Positions 14,280 through 27,215 of a stretch of 64,000 nucleotides of DNA are shown here, piece after piece. Both the position numbers and the translations under genes were made by a program. The stretch comes from Marchantia polymorpha subsp. ruderalis. Lineage: Eukaryota; Streptophyta; Marchantiopsida; Marchantiales; Marchantiaceae. The DNA is taken from the NCBI GenBank assembly GCA_037833965.1, contig AP031353.1:28770501-28834500 (forward strand). The letters are read 5' to 3'. Numbering within the stretch: the first letter of the stretch is position 1; each line of letters begins with the position of its first letter. The notes below the pieces were generated by a model. The model saw only the letters and a program-made list of their open reading frames with translations. It did not search any database and had not been told where the DNA came from.

Positions 14280-15062
14280 TTGGATACCGACTTGGCAAGA
14301 CAGATGTCATTTTCAGATTTGTAATTTACAGACTCAAGCGTGTGAACAGAAGTTTTTTAGTTTCAAATACTGGTGGGTGAAACCCACGGAATAGATCAGA
14401 AATGTTGTCAACCAATCGGACAGGAAACCAGTAAGACTGTACTCAAAACCAAGTGATAGTGAAATTTTCTCTGAACAGAAAATTTATTCAAGATAATTGT
14501 TGCTATCTCATTGCTTTGTCTTTACAATCCAGTTCTCTTACTTACAGGCGGAGGAAGTCAGATTTAAAGCTTGCATCATTGTAAAGAAAACAGCTCAAGA
14601 TTAATCTCAAACCAGTGAATGAAAATTTGAGCTGAAATACACGGTTCGAGTAAGATCGCATAGTTATGCTACAATTCTGGACAATCAAATAGCAGATTAG
14701 AATATGAATTTTGAACTGTAATGAAGCTGGTCCATGGAGTTTATATGAGAAGTAACATGTGCCCGAATGCTGACTTATTAGTCCAGATGACGACTAGTTT
14801 GATCTCAAGTTAGGTGCAATAACTAGGTGTATATTTAGGAATAACTTCTGAGAAGAGTTCTTTGATGTGCATTTGAGGAACGTTTTTTCTTAGAATGTCT
14901 CTAACTCTACCGAATCAGGTTATGCTTATTCATGCGGAAAGCGATGAATTAAATCAATGACTTAGCTTCCTAGCTTCGTCTAGTTCATCTGTAATTTTGT
15001 TTGCTTCGAATATGGACTCTTGCAGCATTAGTCTTGAACTTGCCTTCTATAGAATTATATAA
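14280..15062 (+). repeat. Direct segmental duplication, copy 1
   Basis: Matches 18415-19205 in the same orientation over almost its whole length with scattered substitutions and small indels. Shared landmarks include cagatttgtaatttaca, actggtgggtgaaacc, gttgtcaaccaatcggacag and ttctatagaattatat at the end. The second copy lies directly downstream of the glycosyltransferase remnant, so copy 1 may mark where another glycosyltransferase copy once stood (inference). Not coding. Confidence 0.75.
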
Positions 15063-16190
15063 CTCCCTTCACACTTACAAGCTACAATCAGTAGGTACCA
15101 CAGTTTTAGTGAGTGTTCTAGCCTTCCAGCTTAAAGGATAAAAAACCCTTGACGATAGATGTAGAATCGTTACACAAAAACTAAAAAGGAAAAGCGAAAT
15201 GGACATTGGGAAGAGAGCTTGGCATCCTATCATAATTTACGATAATGAAAAATAAGCTACATTTTTCGACGACAATCGGGAGTCAACCTAACTCTACTCT
15301 AAACCGACATTTCTTCCGTGCTCCAATTCGGCTGCAGTTGCAATTCCGAGCCTCGCCTGAACAATACCTCCTTTAACCTGCAGTGGCTTTCGAGTCTACC
15401 GGGAAGGGTTTCAGGAAAGTGCAATAATCCCGACCCTGTCATGAAAGGTGTATGTTTCCCATTATCCACTTTCTCAGATCCGTGCCCATGTCTACGATAA
15501 AATCAATGTCGATGAATTGCTGCAAAAAGTGATGATGGGTGATTGCCTGCAACTTACTAAAGTGGACAGTGGTTAAGAAGAGATTTACTCCAAGTGCTAT
15601 AGTGGAAACTCAAAACCTGTCTCGAATCTTCATCACATTTTTGTGTTTTGACTTTTTGAGAGTACATGGCGTACCAGATGATTCTGTTAAATTGGCAAAG
15701 CTAAAATGAATGAACCTGAATACAGATAAAGCATGCTGAACTCATGGTGCTAAGATGACGGAGTATTCACCTGTTCAAACCTCACCATATCATCAATATT
15801 GCCACCAGAAACAGGTCTGCTGCCGTTTCTGCAAATCTGCACCATCTTGCTAGGCAAGCCCATTCCAAGGAATTGCCGAGCTTGAGTGAGCAAAATGTGT
15901 ACTAAGGAATAATTTCCCGTACCCGATCTCAGCGTGGGCATATGTAAAAAATTATGGACCTCTACTTCTGCAGCCTAGAGATCAATGCTTTTAATAATCT
16001 CCCTTGCCCATAGAATTTACAACAACAACCATGTTGCAACTAAATCGCACATTCTATCACAGTTTTTTAAAAAATAGATAATTTGTTATGATTGTTTAAC
16101 AAATTGTAAATCACTCGCTTACTCTTACACTCCCTCCGTCTACCGCCTGGCTAGGTTGCAACACAACACAAGGCGATGACAACCGGTCCC
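15063..16190. other. Intergenic DNA with an inverted copy of the 12.9-kb fragment
   Basis: Bases 15740-15935 are the reverse-complement relative of 12890-13090. The rest holds only short open frames without recognisable motifs. A G-box hexamer (cacgtg) lies just beyond, at 16193-16198, about 600 bp before the glycosyltransferase start. That is suggestive of an old promoter but no more. Confidence 0.4.
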
Positions 16191-16795
16191 GACACGTGTA
16201 TCACAACGGGCCGAACGAGAGAAGGTGCGCGCTCGATCGACGCGACGGTGACACACGAATTCCGTCACAACGATGACCGTACGCCGTCAACCCTGAGGTA
16301 GACTGTCCGGGTGGGTCTGGGCTGCAGTTTCATCAGCAAGATCTCGTGCTCGCTTTTATCTCCGTCTGCACCTCCTGGACGGCTACAGAAGCTCCAACGA
16401 GTCGAGCATGTCAGCAAACCTGTGAGAGTGAACTTGCTTCTTCTAAAATTCCGACTCCTCAGCAAACTTACGAAGACAAACAATCCAACGAAATCAACAG
16501 AGAGACAGATTCGTGGAACAATTTCGAATACTTGGATACAGTCGACTCAAAACACCAGTTTCACGAAATAGATCCTGATGATGAGCTCTGCGTTCGAGCA
16601 AATTTTTTTTCCTGCAGTTCTCAGCTCGGCTCGGTACATTATAGAAGTATGAGCTGGTTGAGAATGCGATTGTCGAAATCCGGTGCAGGAGACATCGCCT
16701 CTGTTTCAGATCGGAACCGAAATTCATCTTTTGAATCCAACCCCACAAGGTGAAATTTTGTAAAGAGGTACGTGAATGGATAGCAATTGAAAGTA

Positions 16796-18330
16796 ATGGA
16801 GGGAGGAATTGTGGATGCGGGCAATTCGCCCGCAAATGAAGAACAGATCCAGATCCAGGAGAGCTCTTTGTGTGCGCACGTACTAGCTATCCCTTTGAGT
16901 ATAAACTCGGCTTCGCATGTCACCTCGGCCGTGTTGCTGTCAGCCAAGCTCGCCAAGCAAGACATCACTGTCACAATCTTCACGGACCGATACATGCTGC
17001 CACACATACACTCGCTTCATTCGCCCGAAGCGCTGCAAAGTCTCCGGTTGGCCATTATGGACCACGATGAGTCGGAACGTGAGTTGCATGAAGACTGGAG
17101 CAGACCATTTAAGTACTCGTACGCCGTGATGTGAGCTGCAGAACCTTACTATAGAACCTTAATTCTAGAGCTAATATGTGCACCAAGGCCTGACTTCACG
17201 GAAGGGCTGTATTTATTAGATAAAATACCGATGCTGGGCTTGCTCCGGTGTTTCGGTGAATCATGATAACTCCATGAATCGCACGGACATAGCGCTGGCG
17301 ATGTTTCATTCAAATTTCAGATATTGACAGGCAGAACCTTACTTCCAAAATATGGCCTCTGCCCGATCCTCAGGAGCTGCCAGCCTACCCACATGCGTCA
17401 TAGCATACATGTTCTGTCTTTGGGCTCAGGTACATATGACGATCTACACTCTTCCCCAGGCGTGTTTTCCTTCTCACCGTATTTCGCCAGACGTAGAGAT
17501 TGCTCAGATTTGTCGTCTGCACGGATTTCTCTGATTTCTAGGCCGAAACAGTTTTGGGAAAGGCTTCTCTATTGTAGAAGTTTCTGTGTTTGTGACAGAC
17601 CTTCTTTTGCTAGTGCTCAGATTCTATTCGATGGCATCTCGACAAAATACTCATCAAAATTTGGAAGAAAGAGAGAATCCGCACTTGTGTATGAGAGAAT
17701 TTCGTTTCGATGGTCAGGTTTAACAGAGAGGGAGAATTGGGCTAGTGATCATACCATCTCAATAGAAAACATATCAAAATTGGGAAGAAAATGAGAATCC
17801 ACACTTGCGTATGAGAGAATTTAGATACAATAGTCAGGTTTAACACAGTGAAGGAGAATTGGGCTAGTGATCATACCATCTCAATACACTACACATCAAA
17901 ATTGGGAAAATAATAGAATATCTGACACGAGAGGAATGTTCATTCTACAGAAACTTTCACAGGAACAGAGTCTACCATGTTACGCGTATTTCCCTAGTGG
18001 TCCAAATTTCGCTCGTCTTCTTCAAGCGTTTCCGGCTCTCATTTCGGAAGGAAGGTTGAGAGTGGGAGAGAATGGCAAATTCATCGAAAGCAAACAGACT
18101 ATCACCGTCCCTGGTGTTGCAACTCTTTTGGACATAGAGTTGCCAAATTCCACCAAAATAAACCCTGTCTCAGTGACAGCGAAAGCGGGACTGGATTTGT
18201 CGAATGTAAACGGCGTGATCATCAACACCTTTTACGAATTGGAAAGTCATGCCATTGAAGCCTTCTTGCAGGCTTGCGATCCTACGTTGCATGTATGTCG
18301 TCTGCCTCTGATCCCTCGAGCTTTTATCTA
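16796..18330 (+). pseudogene. UDP-glycosyltransferase (family 1) remnant
   Basis: Two blocks resemble plant UGTs, which move a sugar from a UDP-sugar to small acceptors in the cytosol. Block 1 (16796-17134) begins at an ATG and contains the N-terminal Rossmann signature HVLAIPLSINSASHVTSAV followed by LLSAKLAKQDITVTIFT. Block 2 (about 17945-18300) has LPCYAYFPSG, EGRLRVGENGKF, VTVPG-like and GVIINTFYELESHAIEAFL, typical of the segment before the interdomain linker. The 60-100 residues expected between the blocks are not visible. The whole C-terminal domain with the PSPG sugar-donor box is absent; duplicated non-coding DNA follows instead. A candidate splice acceptor (ttctacag) precedes block 2, so an intron is possible. 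Without the donor-binding domain it cannot be an ordinary active enzyme. Confidence 0.75.
17655..17905 (+). repeat. Tandem repeat, unit about 118 bp, about two copies
   Basis: A unit running from the atcaaaattggga-like word through gagaatcc, atgagagaattt, gtcaggtttaac and gagaattgggctagtgatca occurs twice in a row, with the start of a third copy. It lies in the gap between the two blocks of the glycosyltransferase remnant and helps explain why that locus is disrupted. Confidence 0.7.
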
Positions 18331-18414
18331 GAGTAGCGACAACGAAATTTGTGCTCTCACGGGTTTGTACTACTTTGTTTACTTGGAAAATCAAATTCGA
18401 GGAACTGACGCAGA

Positions 18415-19205
18415 CCGACTTGACAAGACAGACGTAATTTGCAGATTTGTAATTTACATGCTCAAACGTCCAAACAGAACTTTTCTACTTTCAGATACTG
18501 GTGGGTGAAACCGGCGGAACAGAATAAAATCGTTGTCAACCAATCGGACAGAAACCAGTAAGACTACTAAAGAATAATTGATAGTTAAATTTCTTCTGAA
18601 ACAGAAAATTGTGGTCATTAAAGCTATGACTACCAAGACAATTGATGCTACCTTACTGCTGCATCTTTACAATCTAGTTCTGATACTTACAGCAGGATGA
18701 AGTCAGATCTAAAACTTGCATTATGATCAAGCAAACAGCTCAGATTAATCTAAAACCAGTGGATGAAAGTTTGAACCAGAAGTTGAAAATACAGGTTTGA
18801 GCTGAAATACACGATTCAAGTAAGACTGCATTGTTGTGCCACAGTTCTGGACAATAGCAGACTAGAATATGGCTTCTGAACTGTAATGAAGCTGGTCCGT
18901 GGATTATATATGAAAAGTAAGAGGTGCCCGAATGCTGAGATGAAGCCCAGTGTGATCTCAAGTTAGGTGCAATAACTAGAATCTGACGTATATATTAAGG
19001 AAGAACTTCTGAGAAGCGTTATCAGCATCCTTTGATGTGCATTTGAGGTACTTAGCGTTGAGTTTTCTATTAGAGTTGCCCTAACTCTATCGAATAAGTT
19101 TTAGCTTATGTTTCTAGGTTCGATAAGTTCACCTATGATTCTGCATGCTTGGAATCTGAACAGTTACAGCATTCGTCTTGAACTTGGTTTCTATAGAATT
19201 ATATG
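18415..19205 (+). repeat. Direct segmental duplication, copy 2
   Basis: Partner of 14280-15062 in the same orientation, about 4.1 kb away. It starts just after the glycosyltransferase remnant and ends in ttctatagaattatat. Several kilobases of unrelated DNA separate the copies, so this is an old dispersed or partly deleted duplication rather than a fresh tandem one. Confidence 0.75.
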
Positions 19206-21961
19206 GATTTGATTCTATATAATTGACAGACACGCCAGATCTGCAGAGCCTGTTAGGAACCTCGTGCGTCCGTACCTCAATCACTCAGCTGTCCTCCTCG
19301 TTCATCACATCAGCTTCTATCTGAGCTAAGCACGAACCATTCCACCGAACTGGGAGAGGGAGAGCTCATCTTTTGGTTGGTCTTGCTGTTGGACACATGT
19401 TGCGGATTAGATCAGGATTTGCATACCCCGCTAGCTCTTCTAGTCCGCTGTGACTCTTGTGGCCACCGCTTCAATCCTGCACAGATTTGAACTGTTCCCA
19501 GCAGATTTCAGACACAATAGTTGCCTTCCGCCCATCGGAGGCTCTAAGACCCGAAAGCCTCACTGTGTGCTGGGACTGCATCAGATCCATCACGATTAAA
19601 ACCGACGGCAGCCTACGTTAGTCGTCAACTAGCAGTCGTCAACTAGCAACAGGCATCAATCATATTCTACAAACTTGTGACCTCAATTCGAAACAGCGAA
19701 CGAGTGAGTCAACTGCAAAGAGGGCGAAGTGAGCCTGAACTTCAGCAGACGACCGGTGCGAGGCGAGGTCGTGGCTCGATGGCGGACCAGACTCCAAATC
19801 TCGAGCATGGCGAATGTCGCTTGCTTTCGAGCCGCGACGATGCTACGACAGAAGTACGTAGTCTGCCTTTCGATCTGAGTGTCGTCGCTCCAGAGGCTCT
19901 CACTCTCTCTCTTTTCAAGGACTGAGTAAAATACATGATTTATCATTTTGATGTTTGTATGACAATCACGGCTACAGGTTAATAAGAGCAAATAGTTGTG
20001 TCAGCTCTATAGGGTGAGTTGCGATAATTTGGCTTCAAGATCTATGTTAGTCCGTATACTTAATCGTGTTCGATATGCAGAAGAGTAAAGATATATCTGT
20101 TATATTGATTTGTTGATTGAGTAATTTAATCGATCTAAAGGTAAATATGCTGAATCCATTTGTGAATAATATAAGAGAATTTTTATAAAAAAAAGTTTGG
20201 ATATGGTGAGTACATAGATTTGAATATAATTTTTTCTACAAATGATCTACATCTAACTATTGTTACAGCCGGACAATTAGGGAAAAATATAGCTTAGATT
20301 ATTTCGAGTACCCAGGTTCGCTAATTGTCCTAATTTCATCTAAATTTTCTATCCCTTTTTTATTAAAATCATAAAAAAATAATTTGTAAAAGTCTTGGCA
20401 AGTTGTATTATTGAAAAATGATAAAAAAAATAAATTGGATCTGATTTACATTCTATCAGAATTGAGTGTAACTTTTTACTTTATTCATTTGTGCACATTA
20501 TGATTCGATACAATGTTTAGGTCAGTTCAAAACTACAGATTAATACTAAATTAGGTTTGTTACACGTAAGTTCAAAACAAAGTTATTCATTACCAAATAT
20601 TGTTTAGGAAAAGATCAGTAACTGATGGCATGATATAGGATGTAAATTTTGTGAGAAGAAAATTACATGGAAAAGACAAACAACATAAAAACAAGTAGAT
20701 AATCTAGGTAAGTTTATGTTCATGCCACAAATAGATTTCTCGACTCAAAATCATAAATTTTGTCATCTAAAGATTTCATCCACATAATACTTGATAGTTT
20801 AACTTAACATGGTTGAAATTGTTATTGAAAATATCAATTGTCAGTAAGATTTAAAATACATAGAATAAACTCAAACGAGAAACACAAATTATACAGTTGA
20901 CCAAAAAAAACTTCATCCACTTAAATGAAGTGTCGTGATAGTGGTTTGGACTAGTTGGACAAGTCCAACCCTAAACCTACGCGCATGGTCATGACAGAAG
21001 ATACTCACAAATGATCTCAATGTACATTTCTCAAAATATGAATATATCACAAAATACTTAAGTTAAGTCACTTAAATTGCGACAAATAACATACAAAAGC
21101 AATTAGAATTAATTAGGATCTAAACTATTTCCTTACACTTAAAAAAAAATAAATGTTAATTTCATTAAATAATTTTAACCATTGATGTGCTGATGTAGAG
21201 CTTATCTTTTGATAAAAATATTGTATGGTTTTAAACATTAAATAAAGTTCAAGAGACATATGATCCATTTGAGTGAATATGTAAATATAAATGTTATCTT
21301 TAATGGGATATTTTTTTTCAATTATATATTTTTTTAATATATGCACATATTCCACTCTCAAAAAATATAAATTTTCTATCTTCGAATTCAATAATATATC
21401 CGCATTGTTGTACATAAACTTTTTTATTCGTCATTAAATTTAAAACTGATTTACTTATAATAAAAATGGAATTTGTTTTTAAAAAAATCAAATAAAGGGT
21501 TGACATTTTTAAGATAGAAAAATACAAAATTTCACATTGGATAATACATGATTAGATAATTTGTGTAACAATACAAATATTTATATTTATTCGATGAAAA
21601 TTAAAGAATTTTATTACAATTTATGTCTATATGTGCTACATTTTATTCATATTTATATTTAAATATTAAATGAAGCTAATTTTTTCTTCTACAAAAAATA
21701 TTTAAATTTATAGAAAATGTTAATATTACAAAATCCTTAGAATAATAGAATAATCTTGGTGGAATTAAGTCATTTGCATATGGATAGTCCAACCAGGGTT
21801 ACTGATGAAACAAACTCGTTTAAGAAAGAAGAGAACTGAATTTGATATTTCTGTTGATTATGACAGAAAACTCTTGTGCAATCTGTAATAAAAAATATGA
21901 AGAAAAAAAGCGAAATTAGCTGAAATAGCTCATACAACTAAAAGAAAGATAAAAGTAAGCA
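19206..21961. other. Intergenic DNA, mostly AT-rich
   Basis: 19206-19960 is of mixed composition and has an 82-codon open frame (19677-19925, MTSIRNSERVSQ...) overlapped by antisense frames; I do not recognise it and doubt it is a gene. From 20000 to 21960 the sequence is very AT-rich with no gene-like content, terminal repeats or RNA gene that I can see. Confidence 0.5.
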
Positions 21962-24953
21962 CGAAAAGCTTTCTGCTATCGATTTCCCACTGCCATCACA
22001 TGATAGGAGTCTCTAGCCCTCGTTTCATGTTCCCATAACATTAGACAAGAGTCACATATGTAGATGTGACAATATGTCATAGTATATAATGGTTAAATTC
22101 GTAGCTTTAGGTTAAAAAGAGAAGCTTGGAACAATTGTCGCCATGAAACACTAAAGCCGTATGTATAGATCTCTTCAGCCTCAAAACCAAGACCACATGG
22201 TAGACTGAAGTTCGGCGCTCGTTGCTACATTGGATCATTTTTAATTCATACATGAAAATATTGCAGATATTTAATTCAATAAGAGAAGTTGTTAAAACTT
22301 AGAGACTCTGTGATGCACTTCAGAGTAACTACAAACTGAGCTTGGTCGGCAAGGATTACTGGATACAGGATCGTTTACTTGTACCCTGCAGGTGCATGAG
22401 TCACCGAGAACTGTTTCCATATTCTTGCGACAAAGTGCACAATAAAGCCATTATAACATAAGATGCCTAATCTTGTTTTGAGAATTATACAACAAAGTGA
22501 TTCAAACCTGAATAAATGTTCAATATATATGCCAAAATCTCAAATGGAAAACTCAGCAATTCACTTGCAATATATTGGCCACAGCCAGTTGTGTCCAATT
22601 AATTGCAAATGAGTGTTCACAGCCAATTGTGGGTCCAATGTGTGACGAGAGTATCTGTCATGTAAAAAATTTGCCGTGGAAACTTTCAAGGATTTTTGAA
22701 AGTATTAGCCGAAACTTGTTGCAGTAAAATTCTGACATCCCTTAACAAATCAGATATCTTCGTCTAATTTTTTCGGCTTGCGGCAGTGTTGTCAGATCAG
22801 AGTTATTTATCGACTTTCTCTCTCAGCTCTTTATTTGCTAATACTGTAAAAGTCTATATTTATATAATGTTCTGGGCTTCTTATGTTGTGTATATATATT
22901 CCTAAGGATTATTTGTACTGTGTGAACATAGAGAGTATATTTAATTATTTGATTACAAGAATCTATCTTGTGATCTTGAGAATGAACGTCTTAATGTAAA
23001 GAACTCTTTTTGAACACTTTTAAGGAACTGAAATTTTCAAGGAATCTACAACCGATTCATGAATTATAGGATATTCAAATGGATCCAAAAATTCTTGTTC
23101 GTGTTAAGTATTTCAGAGATCCGCTGCTATTGCACATAAATAAACAAACTTACTCTACTTGTAAATCCTGATGTGGCATTTGAGATTTCGTCTTGTCATA
23201 TTGCTCATCAATCTAATTTTATTTTCTACCCAGTGATAAGTTTACACTTTTATTATGTTTGACAACTTTTGGTTCGAGTATTGTGATGATCTGAACCTAT
23301 TGATTTGGAAATCAATAGGGAAGAAATTAGATTTTATTTGCGCTCGGAGTCGTCCTGTTCGAGAATTATTTTCTTATCTCTAGTCCGGGCCGAGGAACAC
23401 AGGTTCATCTCTAATCCCGGTGGGGAGTTAGTGTAACAAAAAGAATCCAAGACGAATACATTGTAAGGATATCAACTGCTTTTTCCCCATATACTTCAAA
23501 ATATGTAAAATCATGCACGTAAATTTTGATGAATGTTCATCAGAGGTAATATTCTTTAAGAACATGTTGAACAAAATTTTGCTAACCTATACTGAAAGTT
23601 TTCATATCTTTAGCAGCGAGTGGAAAACTCAACACATTATATTATTCTTATTGGTATGCAGACTTTATTCAATTTTTTGCCTCCTATTGAAATATACAAT
23701 TTGGATTTGTTTAGTTACATCAGGTAAAATATTTTACAATATAGTTCTATGACGACTATCGCACAATATAGTGTTACTTGTTTGCTTTGATGTTGATGAG
23801 GCTTGGTGGGAATTTCCCCTCAAATTTGCTAAACGACTTAGCCCTCCTTCTTAGTTTAATCATCTCGTTTTCGCAATGGTCGAGATTCTTCCAGAAGGAG
23901 TGCAGTACTGCCAGAGTTTCATCCCATAATCGGTACAGGAACAGACAGACGTGGCAAATACAGTAAATTAGAATTTCCTACATTTCCACTCAGAAGATTG
24001 AGAAGAAGTCAAACTCTGACAGTCGTTATCCTCTTCCTCCTCGGCATCCGCTTCTGGACGAGACCAATTATTAAAGTAACTGGCTTTGACTATGACCGAT
24101 TCCGAAACTCTGGAAGCCTGCCACCAGGAGGAGCCCCGTGGACGGTAGGTACATCAAAGTCAAGCACTCATCATCTCGAAACCAGCCCGTTAATAACGAA
24201 GGAACGCACCTTCAATATAAGAAACCAAGAGGGTAGAATTGGGCGATAAGATGAGTGATGGAGAGTGGGAGGCGGGCTGGAGTGAAGAAAGTCAACAAGA
24301 ACTAGATGTGGTGAGAGATTCTCCGGAAGTTGCTACTTCGTTCAATCTACTTTTTCAGCCAAAGAAGAATTCACTATTTGTTGTATACTGGCGTGAAAAA
24401 ACGACCTTACTCGCCTTGCAGTCCCATAGATCAGACTTGTGAGCACAAAACTGTGCTCACATGTCTTTTTACCCTTATGAGAGTTAAAAGTTTGGATTTA
24501 AGCTCTTGCAAAATTATGCTTGGGGTTTTCTGAAAGTTTCTGCAAGATTGGGAGTTGGTGTGATGGTTAGGGGGCAAGAGGTGCGGAAGGAGGCCTTCGG
24601 GGCAAGGTCTTCGGCGAAGTGCCTTCGGGGAAGTACCTTCGGGAAAAGGCCTTTGGCGAAGGAGTGAAACTCTCGTAACGTTTTCAATGTGTGACGCCTT
24701 GACTCAATTAGAGTCTTGTTGGAAAGAGCTCGCGACGCTCGTTCCAACAAGACCAAGAACTCTTGAAACGGATGAGGCATCACCGAGTTAAGAGCGGCGG
24801 AAGTTTCTGATATGGAGGGTCTTCGGCGGGTTGAACGTAGGCGGCCTACGCGTAGGCGGCCTGCGAGTAGGCGGCCTGCGTGTAGGACGCGGACGCCTGC
24901 GCGTAGGCGGCCTGCGCATAGGCAAACGCCTTTGGCGGAAGGGTAAAATCGTG

Positions 24954-26033
24954 ATAACGTTTTCAATTCTTAACGGTTTGCGTTAGTTAGGGTTTCGTTG
25001 GAAAGAGCTCAACACGCTCGTTCTAACGAGCCCAAGAATGCTTGGAACAGATGAGGACTTAGGGAGTTATGACTATCGGAAGATACGTAAGCGTTCGCCT
25101 TCGGCGAAAGGAGTTCGCCTTCGGCGGGAATTCCGCCTACGCGGAAGGGAGATCAACTTTTGTCCTATGCGCGGACGGACGCCTTCGGCGGTTGCAGGCT
25201 TTCGGCGAAGCAGTAAAACCAACATAACGTTTTCAATTCTTAACGGTTTGCGTTGGTTAGGGTCTCGTTGGAAAGAGCTGGACACGCTCGTTCTAACGAG
25301 CCCAAGAATGCTTGGAACGGATGAGGACTTAGGGAGTTATGACTATCGGAAGATACGTAAGCGTTCGCCTTCGGCGAAAGGAGTTCGCTTCCGGCGGGAA
25401 TTCCGCCTACGCGGAAGGGAGATCAACTTTTGTCCTATGCGCGGACGGACGCCTTCAGCGGTTGCAGGCCTTCGGCGAAGCAGTAAAACCAACATAACGT
25501 TTTCAATTCTTAACGGTTTGCGTTGGTTAGGGTCTCGTTGGAAAGAGCTGGACACGCTCGTTCTAACGAGCCCAAGACCGCTTGGAACGGATGAGGACTT
25601 AGGGAGTTATGACTATCGGAAGATACGTAAGCGTTCGCCTTCGGCGAAAGGAGTTCGCTTCCGGCGGGAATTCCGCCTACGCGGAAGGGAGATCAACTTT
25701 TGTCCTATGCGCGGACGGACGCCTTCGGCGGTTGCAGGCCTTCGGCGAAGCAGTAAAACCAACATAACGTTTTCAATTCTTAACGGTTTGCGTTGGTTAG
25801 GGTCTCGTTGGAAAGAGCTGGACACGCTCGTTCTAACGAGCCCAAGACCGCTTGGAACGGATGAGGACTTAGGGAGTTATGACTATCGGAAAATACGTAG
25901 ACGTTCGCCTTCGGCGGAAGGAGTTCGCCTCCGGCGGGAATTCCGCCTACGCGGAAGGGAGTTCAACTTTTGTCCTATGCACGGACGGACGCCTTCGGCG
26001 GTTGCAGGCCTTTGGCGGAAGAGTAAAACCGTC
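24954..26033 (+). repeat. 270-bp tandem array, about four units
   Basis: Units start near 24954, 25224, 25494 and 25764, each opening with an aacgttttcaattcttaa-like word and carrying gttggaaagagct, ttctaacgagcccaag, gagttatgactatcgg and a string of cgccttcggcg hairpins. A degenerate further unit continues to about 26160. The middle units are nearly identical, so the array is recent. As 270 is a multiple of three, any stop-free frame stays open across units, producing long open frames on both strands that are not evidence of a gene. Confidence 0.85.
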
Positions 26034-26572
26034 ATAAATTTCTCAATTCTTATCGGTTTGACTTAGTTAGGGACTCGTTGGAAAGAGCAGAACACGCTTG
26101 TTCCAACGAGCGCAAGAACGTTTCAAACGAAGGAGGGATCCGTGAGTTATGAGCGTCGGGGTGACTGTTATAGATAGGCAAAGGTGCGGAAGAGTGTCTT
26201 CGGCGGTGCGCGGAAGACGATTTCGGACGGCGGATGTTGACTTGGTCATAAATTAAGACTGTACAGGTGTGGCAGCGGCGGGGCATGAAGTTGCACATGG
26301 GAGCCAGGCCGTTGCCCATCATCGCGGGAACGGCATTCACGCGGACTGTGGGTGACTCGGCCCTTGAACGTTGGAGAGGAATTTTCGGCCTGGGGATAGA
26401 GATCGTGTGGTGTGCCATTGTGTGGAGACGCTGGTGAGATCGGTAGGAGGTTAGAGTGTGAACGTGAGTGATTTTCGTAGGGAAGTGGTGAAGATTAGGA
26501 GGGGAGTGTAGAGAGTTCGAAGGAGAAGGAAGCAACCTCTCGTGGGTGGAGAGTTGTATTGTAGAGAGAAAT

Positions 26573-26735
26573 TAGATTGGGATCTGAGATTGAAGTGTAA
26601 TCTGTGAGTGGGATCCGAGATTGAAGTGAAATCCGTGAGTGGGATCTGAGATTGAAGTGAAATCCGTGAGTGGGATCTGAGATTGAAGTGAAATCTGTGA
26701 GTGGGATCTGAGATTGAAGTGTAATCTGTGAGTGG
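26573..26735 (+). repeat. 31-bp tandem repeat, about five copies
   Basis: The unit starts gtgagtgggatctgagattg and recurs every 31 bp from about 26573 (first copy partial) to 26735, with one or two changes per copy. Looser gatctgagattgaa-like words continue to about 26900. It lies inside the 2.9-kb insert. Confidence 0.85.
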
Positions 26736-26989
26736 AAGCTGAGATCAGAGTGGAAGACCTGAGAATGGGAGCTGTGAGTGAAGCGAAATCTGAGATTGAA
26801 ATCTGACAGTCGGGATCTGAATTTGAAACTGAAAAGGGAGAGTTGAATCTGAGAGAGGAATCTGGTGGAGTCTGAAGGTGGAAGCTGAGAAATCGACACT
26901 GAAATCTGAGTAGGAATTGGGAGTGGAACTCGGAGCTAGGATAGACCACAGAGGCTGTGGTATTGAGAAAGTCACCCAGAGTTGGGTTA

Positions 26990-27215
26990 GATCTTTATGT
27001 AACAAAGAGCTTGTCTGCTGCTCTTGTGGAGAGAGCAGACATCAAGTTATTATTTTCAGTTCTGGATAATTTGTCTGTGAAAGAGCAAGTGTTTATGATC
27101 TCATTGTCTTGAATACACTTTGACCTCATGGTTGAGATCAGAGAAGTTAGATTATGGGAGCTCGAACCCCCACCTGGACTACAAACGCTGAAGGGTGGGG
27201 AGTTTAGGCTCACAA
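26990..27215 (-). repeat. Dispersed repeat, minus copy (possible tRNA-derived SINE)
   Basis: About 220 bp that is the reverse complement of 37375-37590 at high similarity, from cttcagcgtttgta through to acataaagatct. On the minus strand a T-arm-like stretch (gggggttcgagctccc) resembles a pol III B box. About 55 bases upstream a TGGCnnA word could be an A box, in both copies. That layout would suit a tRNA-derived SINE head, but no 3' tail is clear. It may instead be part of a larger element. Confidence 0.5.

Noticed and set aside
16346-16753. 135-codon frame just upstream of the glycosyltransferase remnant
   Set aside because: Overlapped by similar-length frames in other phases and antisense; no recognisable domain and not continuous with the UGT.
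24338-24360. Helitron call for the 2.9-kb insert because it starts with TC
   Set aside because: No CTRR end or terminal hairpin, and a flanking 8-bp duplication is not expected for a Helitron.
25038-26066. 342-codon open frame with repeated protein sequence, also open antisense
   Set aside because: It is a by-product of the 270-bp tandem array: a unit length divisible by three keeps any open frame open. There is no start context or domain, and the same DNA is non-coding in the LTRs.
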